Assembly: GCA_030068525.1 (NCBI GenBank)
Contig: JASJOS010000001.1
Span: 682,001-746,000 of the forward strand
DNA: 64,000 nucleotides
Source of the DNA: Xanthocytophaga flava
Lineage (GTDB): Bacteria; Bacteroidota; Bacteroidia; Cytophagales; 172606-1
Direction: 5' to 3'
Positions 52,271 to 61,247 of this stretch are shown piece after piece; positions within the stretch are counted from its first letter, which is position 1, and each line of letters opens with the position of its first letter. The position numbers and the translations under genes were made by a program. The notes under the pieces are model-generated. The model did not search any database, was not told the DNA's origin, and saw nothing but the letters and a program-made list of their open reading frames with translations.

Positions 52271-54187
52271 TTATACTTTTACAGGAACCAGGGCCCCTTC
52301 TATGATTTCTTTCACAACTCCCGGATCAAGCAGAGTAGAAGTATCTCCCAGGCTGGTAGCATCTCCTTCAGCAATCTTACGAAGAATACGACGCATGATC
52401 TTACCAGAACGTGTTTTAGGAAGACCTGTTACCAGTTGAATTTTATCAGGTTTGGCAATTGGGCCGATTACTTTGGTAGCAGCAGCCAGCAAACTTGCTT
52501 TGATCTTTTCAGGATCATGGTTTTTGCTTGCAGCATCCAGCACCACATAGGCATAGATACCTTGCCCTTTCACTTCATGTGGAAATCCAACAACAGCCGA
52601 CTCAATTACCAACGGGTGCGAGTTGATTGCATTCTCTACTTCAGCCGTTCCCAAGCGGTGTCCGGATACGTTGATTACATCATCTACACGTCCCAGGATA
52701 CGATAGTATCCGTCTGCATCGCGTTTTACACCGTCTCCTGTAAAATATAAACCTTTAAAGGATGAAAAATACGTATTCACGCACCGTTCATGATCTCCAT
52801 ACGTAGTACGGATCATTGACGGCCAAGGAAACTTAATACATAGATTCCCTTCTACATTGTTTCCTTTCAATTCATTTCCTTCATTATCTACAATTATCAC
52901 CTGCACTCCAGGAAGCGGTAATGTGGCATAGGCAGGCTTGGTAGGTGTGACCCCTGCTATTGGCGATATCATAATACCTCCAGTTTCTGTCTGCCACCAG
53001 GTATCCACAATTGGACAGTTTCCTTTCCCAACATGGGTATGATACCAATGCCATGCTTCTTCATTGATAGGCTCACCTACAGATCCCAGTACTTTCAGAG
53101 AACTGAGGTTATGTCGTTCGATAGGCTCTGTTCCATACCCCATTAATGACCGAATCGCTGTAGGTGCAGTATAGAAATGGGTAACTTTGTGTTTTTCAAT
53201 GATCTGCCAGAAACGATCTACACCCGGGTGATTAGGAACGCCCTCAAACATTACAGCAGTTGCTCCATTCAACAAAGGTCCATACACAATGTAAGAGTGT
53301 CCGGTAATCCACCCTACATCGGCAGTACAGAAATAAATATCATTGATATTGTATTGAAACACATTGGCGAAGCTATACGCTGTATACACCATATACCCAC
53401 CTGTAGTATGCACAACACCCTTAGGCTTTCCGGTAGAACCAGATGTATAGAGTATAAACAGCATATCTTCTGAGTCCATTTCCTGCGCCTTGTTTTCTGT
53501 CGACACGCCACGGATGGCATCATGCCACCAGATATCACGTCCAGGCTTCATGGTTACTTCTATGCTGGTTCGCTTCAATACGATCACCTTTTCCACCAAC
53601 GGACAAGATTCTAGTGCCTCATCTACTACTGCTTTTACGGGAATAGACTTTGCGCCTCTGAAGTTTCCATCTGAAGTCAATACAACCTTCACCTCCGCGT
53701 CATTGATCCGATCAGCTAGTGAACTAGCAGAAAAACCTGCAAACACTACAGAGTGAATAGCTCCAACACGAGCACAAGCCAGCATAGCAATGGCAGCTTC
53801 CGGAACCATTGGAAGATAGATACATACCCGATCTCCCTTTTTAACACCATTTTGCAATAACACATTGGCAAACTGACAAACCTTCTCATGTAATTGCTTG
53901 TATGTCAACGTTACGGTTGGCTCATCTGGATTATTGGGTTCCCAGATAATGGCAGGTTTATCTCCCAGGATAAACAGATTCTTCTCAAATATATTTTCAG
54001 TAATATTCAGTTTTCCATTGACAAACCATTGCACATTATGTCCGTCCCGATCCCATTCCAGCACTTTGTCCCATTTCTTGTGCCAGTAAAAATTCTCTGC
54101 AATATTCTCCCAGAATGCTTCAGGATTGGCTACACTTTTCTGATATTCATACAGATAGCCACTAAGAGTGTTAATTTTAGGTAACAT
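52271..54187 (-). CDS. acs: Acetyl-CoA synthetase
   Basis: The 638-residue AMP-forming ligase activates acetate to acetyl-CoA. It has the AMP-binding P-loop YTSGSTGKPKGVVHTTGGY, the DTWWQTETGG motif of acetate enzymes, the hinge region YRILGRVDDVINVSGHRLGTAE, and the C-terminal PKTRSGKIMRR with the lysine that is acetylated in known homologues. Length matches the family (about 650). A small membrane protein gene and an MHS-family transporter are upstream on the same strand with gaps of 134 and 27 nt, which suggests coupled uptake and activation of acetate or a related carboxylate. Confidence 0.96.
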   Translation of the reverse strand: MLPKINTLSGYLYEYQKSVANPEAFWENIAENFYWHKKWDKVLEWDRDGHNVQWFVNGKLNITENIFEKNLFILGDKPAIIWEPNNPDEPTVTLTYKQLHEKVCQFANVLLQNGVKKGDRVCIYLPMVPEAAIAMLACARVGAIHSVVFAGFSASSLADRINDAEVKVVLTSDGNFRGAKSIPVKAVVDEALESCPLVEKVIVLKRTSIEVTMKPGRDIWWHDAIRGVSTENKAQEMDSEDMLFILYTSGSTGKPKGVVHTTGGYMVYTAYSFANVFQYNINDIYFCTADVGWITGHSYIVYGPLLNGATAVMFEGVPNHPGVDRFWQIIEKHKVTHFYTAPTAIRSLMGYGTEPIERHNLSSLKVLGSVGEPINEEAWHWYHTHVGKGNCPIVDTWWQTETGGIMISPIAGVTPTKPAYATLPLPGVQVIIVDNEGNELKGNNVEGNLCIKFPWPSMIRTTYGDHERCVNTYFSSFKGLYFTGDGVKRDADGYYRILGRVDDVINVSGHRLGTAEVENAINSHPLVIESAVVGFPHEVKGQGIYAYVVLDAASKNHDPEKIKASLLAAATKVIGPIAKPDKIQLVTGLPKTRSGKIMRRILRKIAEGDATSLGDTSTLLDPGVVKEIIEGALVPVKV

Positions 54188-54321
54188 GATTAAAAATAAT
54201 AGGTAAGCAATACATTTAGTTAAATGCCTGTCTCATCTCTGATTCAGGTACTGATACACAAGAAATCTTCAAATCAATCTGATGTATCTTATTTAATATT
54301 TCCGAGAACTTTACATAACTG

Positions 54322-54537
54322 TTACAATTCTTCATACTCACCCTTGATGGCGTACCAGCCAAACAACGAGAATCCCAAAAGGATTGGGATAAAGATGAAT
54401 ACCATAATACTCCAGAAAACAATGTCTTCCTGTTTTCCTTCTGCTATTTTCTGTGCCGCATGAAAGGGCAGGTAGCCAATACCGGCAATACCTCCTGCCA
54501 GCCAGAGGAAACCCAACAACTTTTTAAGTATATTCAT
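54322..54537 (-). CDS. Small two-helix membrane protein next to MHS transporter
   Basis: The 71-residue protein has two hydrophobic segments (residues about 7-27 and 40-62) and short charged ends, like the DUF6814-type small proteins that I believe accompany transporters in Bacteroidota (assignment not checked). It lies 27 nt after the transporter gene and before acs, so it is probably part of the same transcript. It may assist the transporter, as small subunits do for some acetate or solute carriers. Function unproven. Confidence 0.75.
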   Translation of the reverse strand: MNILKKLLGFLWLAGGIAGIGYLPFHAAQKIAEGKQEDIVFWSIMVFIFIPILLGFSLFGWYAIKGEYEEL

Positions 54538-54564
54538 AATCAGAGTTTTATAGACTTATAGTAG

Positions 54565-56085
54565 TTAATGCTCCATGTCCTGAAATTTCCCGGATACATA
54601 CAATGTCCCAATCACCACACACACTGCGGCAACACCAATTGGATACCAAAGTCCGGCAAATGGATCTCCGGCAGGATTAGTTTGTGTTTTTGAACTTTCG
54701 TATAAAAATGTCGCAATGAATGGAGTTAATCCACCAAAGATGCCATTCCCAATATGATAAGGCAGTGACATGGATGTATATCGGATGCGTGTAGGAAACA
54801 ACTCAACCAAAAAGGCTGCAATAGGTCCATATACCATGGTTACAAAAATCACTTGCACGGCCACTAAAAAGACCATCATCCAGAAACCACCTGTTGCCAG
54901 CACTTTCTCTTGCTTGATTTCAGCTTTATCAGTTGCAGTAGGATTAAGCTTTTCTTTCTTTGTCTCCTTTAACAGTGTGCCATCTGTATAGGTATGAGTA
55001 ATAGTTGTAGTAGCAATACCCGCACTCACATCACTTTGAGTCTCTATGGCTTTTTGGGATGGGATTTCCTGTTTCGTTTTTATATCTGCTAACTCATACA
55101 TTTTATGATAAATAGGTTGATAAGCAAGAATAGCCAGAAACATACCTACCATCATAATGGCCTTACGCCCGATTTTATCAGACCAGGCACCAAACAGAAT
55201 AAAAAACGGAGTTCCTATAATCAATGCAATAGCTGTAATGTATCGAGTCTGATCAAAACTAATTGCACAATTTTTTTCAATGAAGGACATGGCATAAAAC
55301 TGGCCTGTGTACCAGATAACACCTTGTCCGGCAGTAGCGCCAAACAAGGCCAGTAACACCATTTTCAAATTTCCTTTTTTGGTGAAGCTTTCCTTTAGTG
55401 GATTGGAAGAAGTTTTTCCTTCTGCTTTCGCTTTGGCAAATAAAGGAGACTCTTCCATTTTCATACGGATATAAATAGAAATAGCCACCAGAAAAATGGA
55501 AAGGATAAAAGGAATACGCCATCCCCAACTGGCAAAATCAGCAGCCCCCATAGAGTTTTTCACACCCAGAATCACACCTAACGAAACAAAGAGTCCCAGT
55601 GTAGCTGTCGTCTGGATAAAGCTGGTAAAATAGCCACGTCTATGAGCAGGAGAATGCTCTGCCACATAGGTAGCAGCCCCTCCATATTCACCTCCCAAAG
55701 CTAAGCCCTGAATCAATCTAAGCAATAGAACTAATAAAGGAGCAAACACACCTATGCTGGCATAGCCTGGTATTAATCCTATAGCAAAGGTTGAACCACC
55801 CATAAGGACCAGTGTAAGCAGAAAAGTATACTTTCGCCCTACAATGTCACCCAGCCGTCCGAAAACCAATGCACCAAAAGGTCTTACAACAAAGCCTGCA
55901 GCGAATGTCGCCAAAGTAGAAAGAAATGCTGCTGTTGGATTGTCTTTTGGAAAGAATTGCTCAGAAAGAATAGTAGCAAGACTTCCGAAAATATAGAAGT
56001 CATACCACTCAATGAGTGTTCCTACAGATGAGGCTGTAATGACACTCCAGATCTTTGATCTTTCAGTAGCTGCTTTGGTTTGCAT
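54565..56085 (-). CDS. MFS transporter, metabolite:H+ symporter (MHS) family
   Basis: The 506-residue protein has about 12 transmembrane segments and MHS family motifs: GTLIEWYDFYIFGSLA in TM1, the cytoplasmic loop FGRLGDIVGRKYTFL, LRLIQGLALGGEYGGAATY, and ELFPTRIRYTSMSL. Family members import osmolytes or carboxylates with protons. A hydrophilic insertion of about 70 residues (about 328-398, rich in Thr, Lys and Glu) sits between two segments in the second half. Proximity to acs suggests a carboxylate substrate (inference). Confidence 0.9.
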   Translation of the reverse strand: MQTKAATERSKIWSVITASSVGTLIEWYDFYIFGSLATILSEQFFPKDNPTAAFLSTLATFAAGFVVRPFGALVFGRLGDIVGRKYTFLLTLVLMGGSTFAIGLIPGYASIGVFAPLLVLLLRLIQGLALGGEYGGAATYVAEHSPAHRRGYFTSFIQTTATLGLFVSLGVILGVKNSMGAADFASWGWRIPFILSIFLVAISIYIRMKMEESPLFAKAKAEGKTSSNPLKESFTKKGNLKMVLLALFGATAGQGVIWYTGQFYAMSFIEKNCAISFDQTRYITAIALIIGTPFFILFGAWSDKIGRKAIMMVGMFLAILAYQPIYHKMYELADIKTKQEIPSQKAIETQSDVSAGIATTTITHTYTDGTLLKETKKEKLNPTATDKAEIKQEKVLATGGFWMMVFLVAVQVIFVTMVYGPIAAFLVELFPTRIRYTSMSLPYHIGNGIFGGLTPFIATFLYESSKTQTNPAGDPFAGLWYPIGVAAVCVVIGTLYVSGKFQDMEH

Positions 56086-56202
56086 TCAGTAACAGGTGTT
56101 AAGTGGATAAAAATATCTTTACACCGAAAAGATACTATTTTAGTCCGAAATTAATGGAATAAAATCTTTAAAAGATTCTATTTTATAATATATAAACCAT
56201 TC

Positions 56203-56210
56203 TACCTTTG
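56203..56210 (+). promoter_or_regulatory. Promoter -7 element of the VTT gene
   Basis: A perfect TACCTTTG lies 21 nt upstream of the ATG at 56232. Confidence 0.55.
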
Positions 56211-56231
56211 CTTTGTCTGTAAAATCAATTT

Positions 56232-56906
56232 ATGCCTCTTTTATCCAAACAAAGCATTCTGGCCCTTAGTTATTCTGTTACACTGGGTTTATTACCACTG
56301 ATTGGCAGCTCTTTAGCAACTTATCTGGTGATAAAGAATCTGACTAGTATCAGCCAGTTTGATTATATAAAATGGGCTTTGTTTTTCTTCGTTACAGCTT
56401 TTACAATGGCCTTTGCGTTGACTCCAACCACTCTTATTGCGCTTCTGAGTGGTTATTTACTTGGCTGGCCGGCTCTTCTTCCTCTCTGTTTCAGCTACCT
56501 GTTAGCTTCTTGGATGGGTTATCAGACAATAGGCTTTCTTGATAATGGATCGCTGCTTCAATTTCTTGCCAAACGGCCAGGTGTCAACGCTTTTATATCC
56601 AAACTCCAGCAAGGTTCTCTTCAAGTGATTATCTTTTCCCGCCTGTCACCTATTCTACCTTTTGCTGTAATGAATGCAGTCTTTTCTCTGGTAAAGATTC
56701 CTATTCGTCCTTTCTTATGGGGTAGTCTCTGGGGAATGCTTCCCCGTACTATCCTTTCTATCTGGGCAGGTACTCAGGCGTATCAACTCAGTATCTTACT
56801 TGAACATCCCAATCAAGGTCTTACCTGGCGTATAGGTTTGGCAGGTTTAACACTTATCTCCGTTTTGGGATTGGGTTATGTTATTCGTCAGATAACCAGA
56901 AAGTGA
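56232..56906 (+). CDS. VTT-domain (DedA/TVP38-like) membrane protein
   Basis: The 224-residue protein has four to six hydrophobic segments and VTT/SNARE-associated features: LTPTTLIALLSGYLLGWPALLPLCFSYLLASWMGY and VIIFSRLSPILPFAVMNAVFSLVKIPIRPFLWGSLWGMLPRT. The FSRLSPxxPF segment with an Arg is characteristic of TVP38/TMEM64-type proteins. Relatives are implicated in lipid scrambling or undecaprenyl-phosphate recycling, but the role here is not known. It is a single gene with its own promoter, divergent from the MHS transporter. Confidence 0.85.
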   Translation: MPLLSKQSILALSYSVTLGLLPLIGSSLATYLVIKNLTSISQFDYIKWALFFFVTAFTMAFALTPTTLIALLSGYLLGWPALLPLCFSYLLASWMGYQTIGFLDNGSLLQFLAKRPGVNAFISKLQQGSLQVIIFSRLSPILPFAVMNAVFSLVKIPIRPFLWGSLWGMLPRTILSIWAGTQAYQLSILLEHPNQGLTWRIGLAGLTLISVLGLGYVIRQITRK

Positions 56907-57089
56907 ACCTACTCTACATCTTGTTTCGTCTTATAGTCTTATAAATCCTTCCAATAATCTAATCACAAGTTTAGCAAAATTGGATTAGACTTCACGGCAT
57001 TTCACAATTTTTTTTTTATTTCCTCCAATTTGTGATTTTTTTTTATTATTTAGTTGCCAGACTTTATAATCCATTCAACCTTTTATAGC

Positions 57090-58925
57090 ATGCGAATTTT
57101 GAACATTAGCAAAGTTCTACTTTGCTCTTTAGTACTTTTAATCCCTAGTCTACTCTACTCTCAAATCAGCAAAGTATTAACCAATCATATTGGCTATGAA
57201 GAAAACAAACCAAAAAGAGCTGTATTACTTGCTGATACACAGATTTCTCCGGAAAGCTTTCAGTTAATAAACCAGGCAAATGGCAGCGTAGCCTATTCCG
57301 GCAAGCCAGTATTCAGTGGACCTGTTGACAAATGGAAAAACTGGATTTTCTGGACAATAGACTTTAGTGACTATTCAACCAATGGCACCTATTTGTTACA
57401 GGTATCTTTGCCTGGTAAGTCAGTCATTTCCTATCCATTCAAGATTGGTAAGAATATCCTTGAGCAAGCCACTATATCAGATGTGATCTACTATTTTAAA
57501 GGACAACGAGCCTCAGGCCTGTTGGATAAGGCTGATCATCATCTGGCACTGTCAGGTGCCACCGAACGAACCATTGATGCGCATGGAGGCTGGTATGATG
57601 CCAGTGGTGATTATGGCAAGCATCTATCTCATTTGTCGTTCTCTTCCTATTTCAATCCTCAGCAGATTTCACTTACTGTATGGAGTCTGCTAAAAACGTA
57701 TGAACTATTGGTTCAGCGCAAAGGAACAGATTTCCGTCAATACAATAGGAGATTACTGGATGAAGCTATGTATGGCGCTGACTATCTTACCCGTATGCAT
57801 CCACAGAAAGGATCTTTCTACAGATCTGTATCTGCTCCCGGTCCAGGTAAATTGCCTCAGGATAGGGTGATTCGTACAGAAGAGAGTAACTATCGCATCA
57901 AACAAAATAAAGACCAATCATTTACTACCAGTGTAGCCGGAAGAGACTGGCGCACCTACCAAACCAGCTATCGGTCAGGGGGTGGACTTTCCATTGCAGC
58001 GTTAGCTATTGCAGCCCGATACGATACATCAGGCGACTACACAAATAAAGATTACCTGAAAGCAGCCGAAGAAGCATTTGCCTTTCTGGAAACGGAGAAT
58101 GTGCTTATGACTAATGATGGCAAAGAAAATATAGTGGATGACTATACAGCCTTATGTGCAGCTACTGAACTCTACAAAACCACTAAAAAGGATGTTTACA
58201 AAAAAGCGGCAGAAAAAAGAGCTCAAAAATTAATCAACAGATTCAGTCGCTGGAAAAATTACCAAGACTATTGGCGTGCAGATGCCAAAGATCGTCCGTT
58301 CTTTCATCCTTCTGATGCAGGATTACCTATTGCCAACCTGGTATACTATTCTCAAATAGCCACTCCAGCTATGCAAGCTACAATCAAACAGGCAATCAAA
58401 CGTTCTTTTACATTCGAACTAGCCATTACCAGGGAAGTTACCAACCCGTTCGGTTATAGTCGCCAACTGGTACAGGATACTGCTGGTATCAGACGAAGTA
58501 CTTTTTTCTTTCCACATGGAAGTGAAGCCTCTCCATGGTGGCAAGGCGAAAATGCCCGATTGGGATCTATGGCAGCCGCAGCCCGCTTAGCAAGTCCACT
58601 CTTTACAGAAGACAAACAATTTCAAAACACATTGCAACAGTTTGCTGTAGATCAGTTAAACTGGATATTGGGTCTAAATCCCTACGATGCCTGTATGCTT
58701 CAAGGAACTGGACACAATAATCCTGCTTACGGATTTTTCGGTACGTTTGAGTATACCAACGCCCCTGGTGGCATCGTAAATGGAATTACCTCTGGCCTGG
58801 AAGATGAACATGATATTGAGTTTAATCTGTCTTATGCAAAAACGGGCAAAGACTATGACTGGCGTTGGGCAGAACAATGGTTACCTCATGCAGCCTGGTA
58901 TCTGCTGGCAGTATCAATCCCTTAA
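57090..58925 (+). CDS. Glycoside hydrolase family 9 endoglucanase-like protein
   Basis: The 611-residue secreted enzyme has a signal peptide (MRILNISKVLLCSLVLLIPSLLYSQ minus the first residues), an N-terminal Ig-like domain of GH9 enzymes (VLTNHIGYEENKPKRAVLL), and the (alpha/alpha)6 barrel. Catalytic segments are GGWYDASGDYGKHL, with the base Asp, and DEHDIEFNLSYA near the end, with the acid Glu. ILGLNPYDACMLQGTGHNNP is also typical. It should cut beta-1,4-glucans, or related beta-glucans or chitooligosaccharides. The start chosen is ATG 57090, not the TTG 57054. No sorting domain is present. The ThuA-like gene follows after 26 nt. Confidence 0.92.
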   Translation: MRILNISKVLLCSLVLLIPSLLYSQISKVLTNHIGYEENKPKRAVLLADTQISPESFQLINQANGSVAYSGKPVFSGPVDKWKNWIFWTIDFSDYSTNGTYLLQVSLPGKSVISYPFKIGKNILEQATISDVIYYFKGQRASGLLDKADHHLALSGATERTIDAHGGWYDASGDYGKHLSHLSFSSYFNPQQISLTVWSLLKTYELLVQRKGTDFRQYNRRLLDEAMYGADYLTRMHPQKGSFYRSVSAPGPGKLPQDRVIRTEESNYRIKQNKDQSFTTSVAGRDWRTYQTSYRSGGGLSIAALAIAARYDTSGDYTNKDYLKAAEEAFAFLETENVLMTNDGKENIVDDYTALCAATELYKTTKKDVYKKAAEKRAQKLINRFSRWKNYQDYWRADAKDRPFFHPSDAGLPIANLVYYSQIATPAMQATIKQAIKRSFTFELAITREVTNPFGYSRQLVQDTAGIRRSTFFFPHGSEASPWWQGENARLGSMAAAARLASPLFTEDKQFQNTLQQFAVDQLNWILGLNPYDACMLQGTGHNNPAYGFFGTFEYTNAPGGIVNGITSGLEDEHDIEFNLSYAKTGKDYDWRWAEQWLPHAAWYLLAVSIP

Positions 58926-58951
58926 CATTTTTAATTCTATCTTAAACTAGT

Positions 58952-59719
58952 ATGAGGTTCTATTGTTTTCTATTGACTATCTGCCTTCTTTGTCACATAC
59001 CAGCATGGAGCCAGAAACAAAAAAAACTTCGGGTCGTTGTTCTGGCAGAATTGCATGAACAGCATCGCCCTTATGTTGATGCAGCTAAAGTCTGGCTGCA
59101 TCAACTGGCTACTGACAGCAGCCTAACTATCGACTATATTGAGAATCCGGATAGTATAACAAACGATTTTCTGTCTAGATACCAATTGTTTATTCAATTG
59201 AATTTCCCTCCCTATGGCTGGAGTGATCAGGCCAAAGCTGCTTTTGAGAAATATATCACTACAGGCAGTGGAGGGTGGGTAGGTGTACACCATGCTACAT
59301 TGTTGGGAGATTTTAATGGGTATACAATGTGGCCATGGTTTTCTCAGTTTATGGGAGACATCCGATTTACAGGATATATCGCTGATTTTGCGGCTGCAGA
59401 TGTTAAAGTGGAAGAGACCAGACACCCTTGTATGAAAAATGTTCCCAAAACTTTTCACATTGCCAAAGATGAGTGGTATACCTACAGTGTAAGTCCACGA
59501 AAAAATGTACGGGTACTGGCAAGTGTAAATGAAAATAGTTACAATCCCAATTCAACCATCAAAATGGGTGATCATCCGGTTGTATGGACAAATGAACATG
59601 TGAAGGCCAGAAATATCTATATATTCATGGGACATGATCCTGCTTTATTTACTAATCAGGCATATACAACTTTGTTACGAAATGCAATATTCTGGGCAGC
59701 ATCCAAAGTACAGAAATAA
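58952..59719 (+). CDS. ThuA-like domain protein, secreted
   Basis: The 255-residue protein has a signal peptide (MRFYCFLLTICLLCHIPAWSQ) and a ThuA-like fold of the glutamine-amidotransferase type: VVVLAELHEQHRPYVDAAKVWL, GGWVGVHHATL, RHPCMKNVPKTFHIAKDEWYTY, and YIFMGHDPALFTNQAYTTLLRNAIFWAA. Secreted members in Bacteroidota are found near polysaccharide-degrading enzymes, but their activity is unclear. It is 26 nt after the GH9 gene, so the two are probably co-transcribed. Confidence 0.88.
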   Translation: MRFYCFLLTICLLCHIPAWSQKQKKLRVVVLAELHEQHRPYVDAAKVWLHQLATDSSLTIDYIENPDSITNDFLSRYQLFIQLNFPPYGWSDQAKAAFEKYITTGSGGWVGVHHATLLGDFNGYTMWPWFSQFMGDIRFTGYIADFAAADVKVEETRHPCMKNVPKTFHIAKDEWYTYSVSPRKNVRVLASVNENSYNPNSTIKMGDHPVVWTNEHVKARNIYIFMGHDPALFTNQAYTTLLRNAIFWAASKVQK

Positions 59720-59838
59720 AGAAACTGCTGATCTTTGGATGCTAACTTCATAAAGGGTTGGTCATAGATTTAATATAAACTTAACCAATCACCTTCATGT
59801 CTTTTCTGTAATTTGCCCACCACAAACTACAAGACACC

Positions 59839-61161
59839 ATGAAAAAATATTACATTCTTTCTTTATTTACATTTTTCTACTTCCAGGCTTTCGCACAAAG
59901 TAGCCTATTACAGTCAGGTCCGATGGTAGGATATTCAGACTTTCTGGAAGTAGCCTTGTGGGTACAAACTACACAGACGGCAGAAGTCAAAATTGTTTAC
60001 TTTGAAAAAGGGAAACCCGGTTCCCGGTTTGAGACAGATAAAGTACGCACAACATCTCAAAAAGCCTTTTCTACTCATTTGATTGCCAACAAAGTTCAAC
60101 CAGGCAAACGATACGAATATGAGTTATACATCAATAACAAAAAGGTAGATCGTCCGTATCCGCTAGAGTTTCAAACACAATTTCTCTGGCAGTGGCGAAC
60201 GGATGCACCGGATTTTAAATTCGCAACAGGAAGCTGTGTGTATATTAATGAACCAGAAGTAGATCGTCCGGGGAAACCCTATGGTGGCGAATATGAGATC
60301 TTTACTTCGATAGCCAAACAAAAGCCAGATTTCATGTTATGGCTGGGTGATAATGTGTATCTGCGGGAAGTAGACTGGAACTCTCGTACAGGTGTTTATC
60401 ATCGCTATACACATACACGTAGTACACCCGAAATTCAGCCTCTGCTGGGATCAACTCATAACTATGCGATCTGGGATGATCATGATTTTGGACCTGATAA
60501 CTCAGACCGTGGTTTTGCCAATAAAGAACTCACACTGGAGGCGTTTAAGGACTTCTGGGCTAATCCCAATTATGTACTGGGAAACAAAGGTGGTATCACA
60601 GGGACATTTCAATGGAATGATGTGCAGTTTTTTCTGCTTGACAACCGATATTTCCGTACTCCGGATCGCAATCGGCTGGGAGATAGAACCATGTTAGGTC
60701 AGGAGCAATTCCAATGGCTGATAGATGCCTTAATTTATAGTAGAGCTGCTTTTAAAGTCATTGTGATAGGTGGACAAGTATTAAATACAGCAGAACTGGA
60801 AGAAAATTATACAGATTATGGAGCGGAAAGAGAGAAATTACTGAATGCCATCAGTGAAGCAAAAATTTCGGGAGTGGTATTTCTGGATGGAGACCGCCAT
60901 CATACAGTATTATCTAAACTGGATAGGCCGGGTCGTTATCCATTGTATGACATTACAGTATCACCTCTTACTTCCAGTAGCCACGAGCCAAAAAATGAAC
61001 CCAATACAGTAGCTGTTCCTAATACGTTGGTAGCAGAACGTAACTTTGCTATCATTGAGTTTAAAGGTCCCAAGACTGATCGCAAAATGATTATCCATAT
61101 TCATGATGTAAAAGGAAATGAGAAATGGAAACAGGAGATCAATGCCAATGACCTCAAATAA
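59839..61161 (+). CDS. PhoD-like alkaline phosphatase family metallohydrolase
   Basis: The 440-residue secreted protein (signal peptide to about residue 20) has an N-terminal fibronectin-like PhoD domain and a calcineurin-type metallophosphatase domain: FMLWLGDNVYLRE (metal ligands), TRSTPEIQPLLGSTHNYAIWDDHDFGPDNSD, and SGVVFLDGDRHHTVLSKL. PhoD enzymes hydrolyse phosphodiesters and monoesters, including teichoic acids and phospholipids. It uses a Sec rather than Tat signal. It is 119 nt after the ThuA gene, and a terminator follows. It is the third phosphoester-cleaving export protein in the window. Confidence 0.9.
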   Translation: MKKYYILSLFTFFYFQAFAQSSLLQSGPMVGYSDFLEVALWVQTTQTAEVKIVYFEKGKPGSRFETDKVRTTSQKAFSTHLIANKVQPGKRYEYELYINNKKVDRPYPLEFQTQFLWQWRTDAPDFKFATGSCVYINEPEVDRPGKPYGGEYEIFTSIAKQKPDFMLWLGDNVYLREVDWNSRTGVYHRYTHTRSTPEIQPLLGSTHNYAIWDDHDFGPDNSDRGFANKELTLEAFKDFWANPNYVLGNKGGITGTFQWNDVQFFLLDNRYFRTPDRNRLGDRTMLGQEQFQWLIDALIYSRAAFKVIVIGGQVLNTAELEENYTDYGAEREKLLNAISEAKISGVVFLDGDRHHTVLSKLDRPGRYPLYDITVSPLTSSSHEPKNEPNTVAVPNTLVAERNFAIIEFKGPKTDRKMIIHIHDVKGNEKWKQEINANDLK

Positions 61162-61191
61162 ATAAGTAGTTACTGATACATATAAACATTC

Positions 61192-61238
61192 AAAACAAAA
61201 AGTGGTATCTAAGATAAATGGATACCGCTTTTTGTTTT
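61192..61238. terminator. Bidirectional terminator between PhoD-like and GH67 genes
   Basis: The stem AAACAAAAAG.GGTATC / GATACC.CTTTTTGTTT, with one internal mismatch and an 11-nt loop, lies between convergent genes, with A and T runs on both sides. Confidence 0.88.
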
Positions 61239-61247
61239 GAGTTCAGA

